Notes: a model not told the origin generated them from the letters alone. A stretch of 64,000 bases of DNA from Imbricaverruca yamaguchii (GCA_034440575.1 JAOTOL010001174.1:186001-250000); one strand, 5' to 3'; counted from the first letter of the stretch, positions 1 through 12,035 are shown. Numbers and translations: made by a program.

Positions 1-1600
1 GGTTGATCAATGACAACCTTGATGCAAATGTCTGCCGGAATATGCTTTGGCTTGCTTCAACAGCTGGCCATAAATCACATCCTGCTGGCTGTTAGGCTTG
101 CCAGCAGTTGCCATGGATATCGCTTTCCTCAGCTTGGCCACCGGTATCGGGTGAAGCCGGCCTCCAGTCAGACAATGACGTGGTTCGTACGAGACATCTG
201 ACGTACAGCACTCGCACCCAGTGTTGCTGGTGTCCGTTGATAGGATTGACGAGCCTCAGCCCATTCAACGGACAGCGGACAAAGTGTTTGGTGACGGCAG
301 CGACACTCTGAGTGCGGCACTACAGGAAAGTAAAAACAAATCGACAGGAGTAGAAATGTTTCGGTCCGAACGCGGCAACTTGCTGGCTTTTCGCCATCGA
401 GAGCCGGTGTGTGGAATATGGCGAAGAAACAACGCCTCGAAGTGTCATGATCTTCAAGCGAATACATTCGTCGACATTGAATGTGCACATAAAAGCCTAG
501 AGCATTGCAATGTCATGCAACTTGATGATTTTCCCAACGTGTGAGCAAACGCAATTTTTGGCGTAATTCTCATGTTAAACATAAATGTTCCCATCAAAAG
601 AAGTCTACCTACTCGTCGAAACAAACCTTTGTTGATTTTCAGGATAAGGTAATCGTTCGATTCCCCTTGTAGAAAAAGGCATACCCGACGAGATTGACTA
701 ATACTATGTTCCTGGAGAGCTATGCCCTCTGCAATACATCTACTCTCAGTGGGCACATTATACCACCATTGCAATGGTGGTATACTGTGCCCACTACAAC
801 CAATACAACCAATGCAGCCAATGCATTGGTTGCATTACCTAGCCAACTTCGTCGTTTGCTGTTGGCTTGCAACACCAGCATACCACGACCAACGATGGTG
901 CTTGTTGCTCAACACTAAATGCCACGTCACGGCCAGCGATGAGGCTGGCCAACACTACCTGCCACGTCACGACCAACAGTGGCGCTGGCCAACACTGTTA
1001 TGCCGATTTATTCGCTCGTATCTCCGCTGAGTTGTCACGTGTCCCACTGCCCGCCGCCGACGGCACGTGCAAGCTGATTACATGTCGTCAAATCCTTCGG
1101 GTGTCGCAATTATTCAGTCACGAACACGAAACTCGCAGGTGCTGATTGAATTATTAAACAAAATTAAGCGTTTAGACTGAAAGGTCTTCGAAGTGATGCA
1201 TTGCAAGTAATCTAGCCGAAAGCACATGCGATACCAGGAGCCGTGTTATTATTATTTGAACCTTCGGGTACGTGGACCGTACATCATGTCACCGTCACCA
1301 CTTCGGAAATACGTGCATAATGTCATGCCGATAGGCGAACAGAGGAGACAGAGTGGGCTTCATGGCTAGATATGACGCTCTTCTGTTCCCTCCTCTTCCC
1401 ACACACTGCAGTCGTTGTCGGTGACAACATCAAGGCAAAGTGATGCTTGTTGATCAGCGTCGCATCACACGATCCCGGTTCCTGGTGTGTAGCACTCCAC
1501 CTCGCAGCCAAACCTGTTAAAAACACCTGAAACGACCAGCGACAAAAAAAGGACGATCTCCGGACTGCGGCCCGGGAGAGGCGGCTGTCACGGCGCGCCA
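1..1600. other. Upstream region of the K2P gene, no gene recognised
   Basis: Short open frames here overlap on both strands and match no family I recognise. Apart from the palindrome at 749-794 and short degenerate repeats around 860-1000 (CACGTCACGRCCA-like), I see nothing. The last 150 bases become GC- and CpG-rich, as expected for a promoter/5' UTR, but no TATA box or initiator can be assigned with confidence. Confidence 0.5.
749..794. repeat. 46-bp near-perfect palindrome
   Basis: The 46 bases read almost identically on both strands: the outer arms are GTGGGCAC and GTGCCCAC, the centre is CCATTGCAATGG, and only one base pair is mismatched. No coding sequence is nearby. It could be the relic of a small foldback element or a DNA-binding palindrome; nothing in the sequence decides between these. 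Confidence 0.75.
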
Positions 1601-1682
1601 AATGTTCGCGCCAAAAATAGCGCCCTCGTCGAGTCGAGCGACCACTTGGCGGCGACGGCGGTCAGTCGCGCAGAGGGCGGCA

Positions 1683-2151
1683 ATGGCGACCGAGTGCTCG
1701 CCACTGGACCCGGCGCCCGCCCCGGCGCCCGCCCCGGCGCCCACCTCGGCGCCCACCTCGGCGCCCGCCCAGCTGGGCCGCGTGTGGCGCGAGCTGGAGC
1801 CCGCGCGCCGCCAGCTGGCGCACGACGCGCTGGTGTGCGCCGTCGAGACGTTCGGCCTGGCCCTGTTCGTGTTGGCCGGCGGCGTCGTGTTCGCGCTGCT
1901 CGAGGGAGGCCTCGAGCAGGACGTCAAGTGCGGCGTGCGCCACGAGCAGCTCAAGTTCCTCGACGACTTGTGGGGAAAGTCGGACCAGCTGGACCGGCGC
2001 GCCTGGCGAGCGCTGGCGCGCAAACACCTGGCCGACTACGAGGCCACTCTGTTGACGGCGTACAGCTCGGGCGTCACCTCGCCGGTCGGCCAGCGCATGT
2101 GGACCATCGGCAACGGCGCCGTCTACGCCTGGACCATCGTCACCACGCTCG
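1683..2151 (+). CDS. Two-pore-domain potassium channel, exon 1 (N-terminus, M1, start of pore 1)
   Basis: First coding exon of a K2P (TWIK/TRESK-like) channel, a plasma-membrane leak potassium channel working as a dimer. The spliced protein is 389 aa (469+203+291+207 nt including stop), within the usual K2P size. This exon gives a Pro/Ala-rich cytoplasmic head (residues 9-29), M1 (about 50-73, ending FALLEG), the extracellular cap (74-140, with a Cys at 83 that could form the cap disulphide), and the first pore helix with filter start TTLG (154-157). It ends one base into the glycine codon at the donor CTCG|GTCAGT. The ATG at 1683 has G at +4. An in-frame ATG at 1602 would add 27 Arg/Ser-rich residues and cannot be excluded. 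The donor is tandemly duplicated (see 2139-2182). Confidence 0.9.
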
Positions 2152-2182
2152 GTCAGTGACGTCACCACGCTCGGTCAGTGAC
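2139..2182 (+). repeat. 22-bp tandem duplication spanning the K2P exon 1 donor
   Basis: Two identical 22-base copies lie at 2139-2160 and 2161-2182. The first includes the last 13 exon bases and the donor GTCAGT. The second therefore carries a second, identical donor at 2174. Use of the second donor would retain 22 nt and put TGA at 2157-2159 in frame, truncating the channel inside pore 1. Confidence 0.9.
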
Positions 2183-2327
2183 GTCACCGCGTGCGATCAC
2201 CTACGTCATCGCGCTCTGCTGGTGATGTCGCAGCGTACCGCTTCGCACTACTTCGTAATGACGTTAGCGATGTCATTTAGAGTACTATCACAGTCAGTGA
2301 CGTCACTACTCTTCGCCAGTGACGTCA
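2157..2327 (+). promoter_or_regulatory. Cluster of four perfect CRE palindromes (TGACGTCA) in K2P intron 1
   Basis: The eight-base palindrome TGACGTCA occurs at 2157-2164, 2179-2186, 2298-2305 and 2320-2327, with further near matches (TGATGTCAC near 2343, CTACGTCAC near 2366). TGACGTCA is the established full-site for CREB/ATF bZIP factors. The sites sit directly downstream of the first coding exon of a potassium channel. The copies derive from a repeated CAGTGACGTCAC motif, so they may be a by-product of tandem duplication. Regulatory function is inference. Confidence 0.5.
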
Positions 2328-2459
2328 CAAACCTCGGTCATTGATGTCACTCATCTAGGTCAGCTACGTCACTATCATCGGTCAGTGATTTTCGTAACAT
2401 CCTCATCACTGGTGTTGCAACGATCGACGTCAGCTTGATTACGGAGTTGGACATATTGT

Positions 2460-3326
2460 ATGATGTTCGTGAGGTTGGTATTAGATGCTGTCGAGAAATT
2501 TGGCGGTATCGAGACGGGATGTGTTGATGGTGGAGGGATGTTTAGCAGTGGTGGTGGTGGTGACTGGTCGAGAGGTGGTGGTGATGGTGATAGTAGTAGT
2601 AGTAATAGTAGTAGAGGTGGTGGTGGTGGTGACGGTAATGGTGGTGGTGGTGATCTTGGTAGTGACGACGATGGTGCTAGCGGTGTTGGTCGTGGTGATA
2701 GCGGAAGTGATAGTGGTGTTGGTAGTGATAGTGGTGGTGGTAGCGGTCGTTTTGGTAGTGGTGGTGGTAGTAGTTGCGGATGTGGCGGAATGGGATGTGG
2801 TTATAGCACTGGGGCAGTTGGTAGGGGTGGTGTTGAAGGGACGGGATGTGGCGATGACACCGGGACAGTTGGCAGAGGTGGTGTTGAAGGGACGGATGTG
2901 GTGATGGTACCAGGACAGTTGGCAGAGGTGGTGATGAAGGGACGGGATGTGGCGATGACACCGGGACAGTTGGCAGAGGTGGTGTTGAAGGGACGGGATG
3001 TGGCGATGACACCGGGACAGTTGGTAGAGGTGGTGTTGAAGGGACTGGATGTGGTGATGGTACCGGCGCAGTTGGCAGAGGTGGTGACAGGACGTCTAGT
3101 GATGCCTGTGGCGGCACGGCTGGTGTCAGTGGTGACGACCGGGCGGACGACAGCAGAAGGACGCCGTGACGCCGTGACGCCGCGATGCCGCGATGGTCAG
3201 CCTCTACAAGGCACGGTCCGGGACCGGAAGGCGGCAAAAAGCCAGGCGACAGTTGAAAAGAAGTTTCGCGAACATCATGTGGGAAGAAGCAAGTGTTCAC
3301 GCCCTCATCCAAAGACACTTGACTAA
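2460..3326 (+). repeat. GGT-triplet-rich tract and ~51-bp tandem repeats (open frame of 288 codons)
   Basis: Within K2P intron 1, 2520-2800 is imperfect GGT/AGT triplet repeat. It is followed to about 3100 by roughly five imperfect 48-51-bp units containing GGGACAGTTGGCAGAGGTGG. The period is a multiple of three, so one plus-strand frame stays open for 288 codons as Gly/Ser-rich and then repeated Val/Gly-rich sequence. Other frames and the minus strand are also open for long stretches. No domain is recognisable; I regard the frame as a by-product of the repeat. Confidence 0.7.
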
Positions 3327-3534
3327 ATCCAATGTATACCAATTGGGCTTGTCGGCTGAGGAGAGCAGGTTAGAAATGGCAACACCCCAAAGAGAGGCGA
3401 AACTCTATTCCTGGCAGCAGCGTTGCACGGAGGGATTGTGGCGAGAGAGACGGCAGCGCGCCAACGGGAGCTGCTAGTGCCGCGACAGTCTGCGCCTGCT
3501 GAGCCAACATTGCTGGTGGCGAGCCGTCTCGCCA

Positions 3535-5665
3535 CGCCCACTGATCGTCAACGGCACACACCGCTATAGCTGTGTGTGGGCGAGTGGTGGCTGTGTCGTC
3601 ACGCCCACTGATCGTCAACGGCTCACACCGCTATAGCTGTGTGTGGGCGAGTGGTGGCTGTGTCGTCACGCCCACTGATCATCAACGGCACACACCGCTA
3701 TAGCTGTGTGTGGGCGAGTGGTGGCTGTGTCGTCACGCCCACTGATCGTCAACGGCTCACACCGCTATAGCTGTGTGTGGGCGAGTGGTGGCTGTGTCGT
3801 CACGCCCACTGATCGTCAACGGCTCACACCGCTATAGCTGTGTGTGGGCGAGTGGTGGCTGTGTCGTCACGCCCACTGATCGTCAACGGCACACACCGCT
3901 ATAGCTGTGTGTGGGCGAGTGGTGGCTGTGTCGTCACGCCCACTGATCGTCAACGGCTCACACCGCTATAGCTGTGTGTGGGCGAGTGGTGGCTGTGTCG
4001 TCACGCCCACTGATCGTCAACGGCTCACACCGCTATAGCTGTGTGTGGGCGAGTGGTGGCTGTGTCGTCACGCCCACTGATCGTCAACGGCTCACACCGC
4101 TATAGCTGTGTGTGGGCGAGTGGTGGCTGTGTCGTCACGCCCACTGATCGTCCACGGCTCACACCGCTATAGCTGTGTGTGGGCGAGTGGTGGCTGTGTC
4201 GTCACGCCCACTGATCGTCAACGGCACACACCGCTATAGCTGTGTGTGGGCGAGTGGTGGCTGTGTCGTCACGCCCACTGATCGTCAACGGCTCACACCG
4301 CTATAGCTGTGTGTGGGCGAGTGGTGGCTGTGTCGTCACGCCCACTGATCGTCAACGGCTCACACCGCTATAGCTGTGTGTGGGCGAGTGGTGGCTGTGT
4401 CGTCACGCCCACTGATCGTCAACGGCTCACACCGCTATAGCTGTGTGTGGGCGAGTGGTGGCTGTGTCGTCACGCCCACTGATCGTCAACGGCTCACACC
4501 GCTATAGCTGTGTGTGGGCGAGTGGTGGCTGTGTCGTCACGCCCACTGATCGTCAACGGCTCACACCGCTATAGCTGTGTGTGGGCGAGTGGTGGCTGTG
4601 TCGTCACGCCCACTGATTGTCCACGGCTCACACCGCTATAGCTGTGTGTGGGCGAGTGGTGGCTGTGTCGTCACGCCCACTGATCGTCCACGGCTCACAC
4701 CGCTATAGCTGTGTGTGGGCGAGTGGTGGCTGTGTCGTCACGCCCACTGATCGTCAACGGCACACACCGCTATAGCTGTGTGTGGGCGAGTGGTGGCTGT
4801 GTCGTCACGCCCACTGATCGTCAACGGCTCACACCGCTATAGCTGTGTGTGGGCGAGTGGTGGCTGTGTCGTCACGCCCACTGATCGTCAACGGCTCACA
4901 CCGCTATAGCTGTGTGTGGGCGAGTGGTGGCTGTGTCGTCACGCCCACTGATCGTCAACGGCACACACCGCTATAGCTGTGTGTGGGCGAGTGGTGGCTG
5001 TGTCGTCACGCCCACTGATCGTCAACGGCTCACACCGCTATAGCTGTGTGTGGGCGAGTGGTGGCTGTGTCGTCACGCCCACTGATCGTCAACGGCACAC
5101 ACCGCTATAGCTGTGTGTGGGCGAGTGGTGGCTGTGTCGTCACGCCCACTGATCGTCAACGGCTCACACCGCTATAGCTGTGTGTGGGGAGTGGTGGCTG
5201 TGTCGTCACGCCCACTGATTGTCAACGGCACACACCGCTATAGCTGTGGGTGGGCGAGTGGTGGCTGTGTCGTCACGCCCACTGATCGTCAACGGCTCAC
5301 ACCGCTATAGCTGTGTGTGGGCGAGTGGTGGCTGTGTCGTCACGCCCACTGATCGTCAACGGCTCACACCGCTATAGCTGTGTGTGGGCGAGTGGTGGCT
5401 GTGTCGTCACGCCCACTGATCGTCAACGGCACACACCGCTATAGCTGTGTGTGGGCGAGTGGTGGCTGTGTCGTCACGCCCACTGATCATCAACGGCTCA
5501 CACCGCTATAGCTGTGTGTGGGCGAGTGGTGGCTGTGTCGTCACGCCCACTGATCATCAACGGCACACACCGCTATAGCTGTGTGTGGGCGAGTGGTGGC
5601 TGTGTCGTCACGCCCACTGATCGTCAACGGCTCACACCGCTATAGCTGTGTGTGGACGAGTGGTG
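3535..5665 (+). repeat. Minisatellite, 67-bp unit, about 32 copies
   Basis: Nearly identical 67-base units run head to tail through K2P intron 1; consecutive ACGCCC anchors at 3601 and 3668 set the period. Each unit contains CACGCCCACTGATCGTCAAC, CACCGCTATAGCTGTGTG and GGGCGAGTGGTGGC. Variation is concentrated at a few positions: CGGCTCACAC versus CGGCACACAC, GTCAACGG versus GTCCACGG, and GATCGTC versus GATCATC or GATTGTC. One unit near 5186 has lost a base. CTATAG is an internal palindrome. High identity suggests recent expansion or homogenisation. Confidence 0.97.
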
Positions 5666-5689
5666 GCGAGACCCCGCCGCCATTTGAAA

Positions 5690-6934
<1,245 letters not shown>

Positions 6935-7972
6935 CATTGGGTGCAGTACGTAACTGCTTGTTAGCAACATCATGTTAGCCTAAGTGCCATCTCAGAACAC
7001 ATTTTAGGCATATTTATGCCAAAATAGCAGCCACATTCACGAACTTACGAGGGTAGGCCGAAAAATATACCTTTACGGGGACTGGATGGGGAGGGGACAC
7101 GTTCATTTGAAGAGTTATGTAAGCGCTCAGTCCCACTAATTCCGTCATAGAAAGGATAGGATAAAGTTTACAACACCGCTATAATGTCCTGGTCTTGGAG
7201 GCACGGACGAATACATCATTTACGGTTTGGCGGTCACAAGAGTGGATTTGGCTGGGTTCCACAAGAGGTCACATCGTGTCAATATATCGGCCTCGGCATA
7301 AATTCCTGGAAATGGTGAGAAAGACAGAATTCGATTTCCTTCGGGATCATATTTTTAAACTAACATGCACGAATGTATCTATATTGACAAGAGGAAAAAT
7401 GGATCAAGATAGCATAGGTCAGGTCTGGTCAGAGTCAGGTTTGAAAACCACCTTCCGAGCTACGTACGTTAGAGAGAGATGGTGAATTGTGATTGGAAAG
7501 CCGATACATACCAGAGTTCATATCACAACCTATTCTTTCACTTTCGGCCAAGCTGAAGTCTTTTGGACAAACCCAGTGAGATGACCTTTATCTTGAGGAA
7601 TTGCAAAAGAGAAGCGGCAGGGGGTAAGCCAACATTCTTTTTTGGTGGTGGCTCGCTCCAAAGCATACAAATCGGCACCCATGCCCATACTTCACAGTTA
7701 ACGCTAGTTTATCAATTCACGATCATATTCACCTTCCGCATAACACCCTATGCTTTACATTATGGTCAATGAACAATGGGTGATTGTTTCGCAGAATGAT
7801 TGGTATTGCCAACATCTGATTCAAACACATCCATTTCATGTGATGATGTGCACCTTATGGGAAATTATAAGATTTATTTTTGCTGCATTGTCGTGACTAA
7901 ATATCCAGGAGTTTCCACCAACGAAGAATGCCTGGTGTACGTACTTTGAAATACACTTGTTTATTTTCTTAA

Positions 7973-9389
7973 CACGCACACTGGAGGGGGAGGTGGAATC
8001 CACCCATCCTTCCGGTTTTTCGTAAATAACTCTCGTTTTTACTCGTCGATATTCGCAATTTTTTTTTGCGTACCTGCTTAGAAATGTGCCGCGCCGTTCG
8101 AGTTAGAAGTCATTATCAAAGTCAAAATTTTCGTTGCTCCAGACCACAAAAATCGGAGTTGATGCACTTCCCGTATGTCAGAAAATGGAAGCGTTCACTA
8201 GCGATTTGTTTCATGTATATTGTTATGCAATATAGTTTCAAGGTCATATTAGGTCATCGAGGTCAAGCCCGGTAAATTTCATGACAGGTCAGATGAACCA
8301 AACTTGGTCAACTGAAATGTTGTCATAAATGCAAATGACTGTCATCCGATTCATGCTCTTGTGCATGCTACTCCCTACACATCCTGAAAACTGCTGTTTG
8401 CCATTGTGTACCTAAGCGTTTCCATTCTTCATTCATGTACTTCACTCCTTTCTTCGCGAAGCCGATTGGGCCGAGCTGGCCGACGGAGCAGTCGGGCCTG
8501 GTTCCGGTAACTGGAACAGGTAACTGGCCTGATAAAGTGCTATTATATAGTGTGACGGTCTCGACTCCAGTTAGTTTCAGCCGTTCCGTATTCGTCGATG
8601 TACGACTGAAAGACCGTCTCTGACAGAAGGAGGAGACTGGAAATGGGCGTCACAGGCCGAGGTGTGGTTGATGGGGTGGAGGTGGGTTATACTATCAACC
8701 CTCCTCTTCCGTTGTTCCGGCCGGAAGGTGCTCGGCTGCGGCGGTAAGAGCGACGTTGCCAGATATCACAACACACTTCAGCCGTTAATTAATTTCTGTG
8801 CGGAACTTAATAATACTGCTTGTTCCCATCCACCTATTTATTATGTTTGAGTTACGAATGCCTACTGGCCCATTCACCCGCTAGTTTAGCCGGGTTTAGT
8901 TTTGTAGCAGGCAATTTCGCGAGTGACCCGCCGGGCGTGACATCTACCAGCACTAATTATAGATTGTAGTAGTAGTTCGATACCGTTAAAGGTAGCGGGA
9001 ACAGCCCGCTGAGTTGCTCGCCGCGTCCCAAAGCGCGGGCTAAGCGGTCACCACATTGCGTCTCGTAACAATGCCAATAACCATTGCCCTCACGGGAATA
9101 TACTATTAGCGCCTATTTTGGAACATTTAAGCACAATCACAGCGAATCACACGTTACAATGTCAAGCCAAACCACACAAAACAAGCAAATTGTGATATAT
9201 GACCTCACTTGACTTTAAAGATATTGACCTAAGGTCATGACCTTTGAATACAATATATTTAACTATGATGCTCATATACTTCGATAATTTCGTTTATCTA
9301 GCTTTGATAGCATTCAAGATCTTATGGGGGTTGTGGAATCCGTCCCCCCTCCAGTGCGTGTAATTTGCACAGGCCCTCTAGGGTGCGTG
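7973..9389. mobile_element. TTAA-flanked non-autonomous DNA transposon, family 2, copy 1 (piggyBac-like MITE)
   Basis: The element is bounded by TTAA at 7969-7972 and 9390-9393. It has inverted ends beginning CACGCAC and ending GTGCGTG. A CTGGAGGGGG block and a GTGGAATCC block recur inverted on both sides. TTAA target duplication is characteristic of piggyBac-type insertion. No transposase frame is present, so it is non-autonomous. The interior matches, in reverse complement, the copy at 17201-19022 (for example the segment with CCGATTGGGCCGAGCTGG and GGAGCAGTCGGGC). Confidence 0.7.
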
Positions 9390-9462
9390 TTAAAGAGAGC
9401 CTGCATGTACTCTGTAAATTCATGCGGCGAGTGACACTGCCAGGTGATCATTAGGAGACCAT

Positions 9463-9501
9463 TCAAAATATTGTTGTTGCATAGCAACAACAATATTTTG
9501 A
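9463..9501. repeat. Perfect 18-bp inverted repeat with 3-nt loop
   Basis: Arms 9463-9480 and 9484-9501 are exact reverse complements (core TATTGTTGTTGC / GCAACAACAATA) separated by ATA. It lies in K2P intron 1 just beyond the family 2 TTAA element. It may be a foldback relic; no microRNA-like context is evident. Confidence 0.85.
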
Positions 9502-10359
9502 TAGGTGTTGCACCAGCGATATTACTACATACAAGTCCCACCCCAGCTACGGACAGTACCACCTTCAATGCTACTTAGCCCTTCCAAAATGGCAAACCAT
9601 TCATATTATGTGATGTCTGGCCCTTGTCGGTCAACCAATCTGTCTACATCTCGTTGTTAACAGAAACGCACCGATTTGTACTTGTACATTAACCTCACTG
9701 TGTTCCTGGGCAGTGCAGTACAGGGTCGTCACCGGGATTTCATTTTTTTTTCCAGTGGGTGCTTGACATCTCACAGGGCTGTACCTGCTGTCAGGATGGT
9801 ATTTTGTGTGATGCTCATTGATTATCATGCAAAATCGGAGCGTCCCAGAAGGGCCACACGCCACATTGACCCTTCGTGATTCACGGCTCTCTGGTTCCCC
9901 TGATGACGCTCCTGTTGCATTGGTATCACGCAGGCTGCAGATCGTATGTGTAGAGCGCACAAGTGGCGTACGACGAAATGCATTGGTTGGAGGTCATCAC
10001 GTGTATTAGTATTGAGATTCCACGACGTGGAAATGTGATTAGTTTCTCACGGCGCGTTGCTAAATCTGGAGAATATCGGAAGGGAATGCGAGGCGAATTG
10101 CAGAGTGGGACTGAGGGAGCACATCTACCTCATGAAAGCCGGCCGAAATAAGCCAACGCTCGGCTCTGTTGAAGAGCCTGCGGTTGCCATGATGTGCTCT
10201 CTTTGGGATAATTCGAGCATCCGCAACACGTGAGGCTTGCTACACAAACACAGTGGTGGTAGACCGATGGTGCGGGAAGACTTAGCCGGCACGCCTTCGT
10301 GTCAAGCATCAAACCGATTTCGTCGCTGTGTTCACAGGCTGTGACCACCACTGACCTCG

Positions 10360-10515
10360 CCGGCGTGCCTACAGACTATAGCCACTTGTCGCGGGTCACC
10401 ACACCATAATCTCGCCGATGTGCCCACAGGCTACTACCGACCTCGCTGGCATGCCTACAGACTATAGTCACTCGTCGCGGGTCACCACACCATAATCTCG
10501 CCGCTGTGCCCACAG
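10360..10515 (+). repeat. 86-bp imperfect tandem duplication
   Basis: TGCCTACAGACTATAG occurs at 10366 and 10452, followed both times by CGCGGGTCACCACACC and ATAATCTCGCCG, giving an 86-base period. It merges downstream into the 30-bp array that leads to K2P exon 2. Confidence 0.8.
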
Positions 10516-10756
10516 GCCACCACTAACCTGTCGCTATGCCTGCGGCCCACCACTATCCTGTCGTTATTCCTGCGGCCCACCACTAACCTGTCGCTATTCC
10601 TGCGGCCCAGCACTAACCTGTCGCTATTCCTGCGGCCCACCACTAACCTGTCGCTGTGCCCGCAGCCCACCATCAATCTGTCACTGTGCCTGCAACCCGC
10701 CATCAATCTGTCACTGTGCCCGCAGGCCACTATTGACCTGGCCGTGACGCCCGCAG
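10503..10756 (+). repeat. 30-bp tandem array ending at the K2P exon 2 acceptor
   Basis: About eight units of 30 bases (CCCACCACTAACCTGTCGCT plus a GCCTGCGG-type block) run up to the splice acceptor at 10756. Some units contain CCCACAGGCCAC or CCCGCAGGCCAC, closely resembling the true junction CCCGCAG|GCTACGGCCACTTGACC. The array therefore looks as if it grew by duplicating the acceptor region, or contains accidental acceptor look-alikes. Confidence 0.8.
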
Positions 10757-10959
10757 GCTACGGCCACTTGACCCCGGTCACCACCAGCGGGAGAGCGGTC
10801 AGCATCGTGTACGCCATCCTCGGCATACCGATCTTCCTGATCGTGCTGGCCGACTACGGCAAGCTGTTCACGCGGGCGCTCAAGAGCGCGATGGCAGCCG
10901 CGTACCGTCTGTACCACACCAAGAGCTGCACACGGGTCCGACGTACCGCTCCAGTGGAG
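10757..10959 (+). CDS. Two-pore-domain potassium channel, exon 2 (pore 1 filter and M2)
   Basis: Starts after the acceptor CCCGCAG and completes the split glycine, giving selectivity filter TTLGYG (154-159) followed by HLTPVT, the standard K2P pore-1 signature. M2 spans about 170-191 (VYAILGIPIFLIVLADYG), including the GIPIF motif typical of K2P M2 segments. The rest (192-224) is the start of the intracellular M2-M3 loop, rich in Lys and Arg (SCTRVRRTAPVE). The exon ends on a codon boundary at GTGGAG|GTGAGG. Intron 1 before it is 8.6 kb; intron 2 after it is 4.3 kb. Confidence 0.93.
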
Positions 10960-11004
10960 GTGAGGCACCCCATCCTCCCTGTCGGCACCGATCTAGTGTC
11001 CCAA

Positions 11005-11215
11005 AGACAAGACTTTATTAGTCGTGGTGGTGTTTATTGGCGGTGTGATGAGTCGACTACCTTGGGTGAAATAGCGTCGTCAATCTATCACGTCGGTTGA
11101 CCGATGGCGACGAGTACAGTGATGTAAGCGGGACTCGAACCCACAACCGTTCGGTTGGGAGACGGGCGCCTTACTCCCAAACCACTCACAGCCTTGGAAA
11201 TGGTAGTCAAGGCAA
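11005..11215 (-). mobile_element. tRNA-derived SINE copy (minus strand)
   Basis: On the minus strand, 11215-11120 reads like a tRNA: an A-box-like GAGTGGTTTGGGAG and a B box GGTTCGAGTCCC, after a G-rich 5' end. The acceptor stem does not close, so it is not a functional tRNA. The body continues to an AATAAA-like 3' tail near 11010. It lies in K2P intron 2. Confidence 0.55.
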
Positions 11216-11344
11216 GACATAGCAGCTGACCACGACTGCTAGCAGAACTATCCGAATGCTATAGCTTACACGTCACTAATAACATGAAGCCCGTCTGTCG
11301 ACCATCGCGTACCCTGCTGGATGCCATTTGTGCCAAATCAACTC

Positions 11345-11735
11345 AGTGTGGTGCGTCACACAGGCGTCACATAGCGTTACAGAGGCGTCACATAGCGTCA
11401 CGTGGGCGTCATATATCGCTATATGGTGACTCACACGACGGTGTCACATAGCGGCAAACAGGCGTCACATAGCGTCAAACAGGCGTCATATAGCGTCACG
11501 CAGGCGTCACATAGCGTCACGCAGGCGGCACATAGCGTCACGTGGGCGTCATATAGCGCTATATGGTGACTCACACGACGGTGTCACATAGCGGCAAACA
11601 GGCGTCATATAGCGTCACGCAGCGTCACGTAGCGTCAAACAGGCGTCACATAGCGTTGTGTGTGACTCACACGACGGCGTCACATAGTGTCACATGTCGT
11701 CACGTGGCGTCATATATCGCCACATGGTGGCCCAC
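11345..11735 (+). repeat. Short-unit array (CAGGCGTCACATAGCGT) with higher-order repeat
   Basis: Degenerate units of about 17-18 bases (GGCGTCACATAGCGTCAC and variants with CATATAGCG) repeat through K2P intron 2. A larger block containing TATATGGTGACTCACACGAC recurs at about 11412, 11560 and (partly) 11658, showing higher-order duplication. Confidence 0.85.
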
Positions 11736-11789
11736 ACGACGTTACTGACGTTGTTTTGTGCACCGAGAGCGGTGGACGCACCGACCGGC

Positions 11790-12035
11790 GGACCTACACT
11801 TAAAAGGAGCTGTCTCGGCGAAGTGGACGCCTCAACGTTTAATCTGCAGCTGTTGTTTGTTTATTGGTTGGTTCACGACACACTTTATGCACATTCACGG
11901 CTAATGGCGCCGCCCACACTGTTTCGCCGGTAGGCCGCGGGATTGGGAAATGTCCTGAGTGGCGCTAGAGTCGAACCCGGGACCTTTGGTACCCATAGCC
12001 CGACACCTTAACCACTCGGCCATCCCCGCCCCTAA
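11790..12035 (-). mobile_element. tRNA-derived SINE copy (minus strand)
   Basis: The minus strand from about 12030 reads GGGGATGGCCGAGTGGTTAA (A box, serine/leucine-tRNA-like) and then CCCGGGTTCGACTCTAG (B box). The T stem does not pair properly, which argues against a working tRNA gene. The body extends to an AATAAACAAACAACAG-type A-rich tail near 11850. It lies in K2P intron 2. Confidence 0.6.

Noticed and set aside
1602..1682. ATG at 1602 as the K2P start
   Set aside because: Possible, but it adds only a low-complexity Arg/Ser stretch; the ATG at 1683 has the better +4 G and gives a normal N-terminus. Not excluded.
2460..3326. 288-codon Gly/Ser/Val-rich frame as a separate gene
   Set aside because: It lies inside K2P intron 1, is built from GGT and 51-bp repeats, and other frames are equally open.
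11120..12035. Possible genuine tRNA genes on the minus strand
   Set aside because: A and B boxes are present but acceptor and T stems do not pair and A-rich bodies follow, so SINEs fit better. The same holds for heads at 13388, 13995, 23980, 50970 and 57892.
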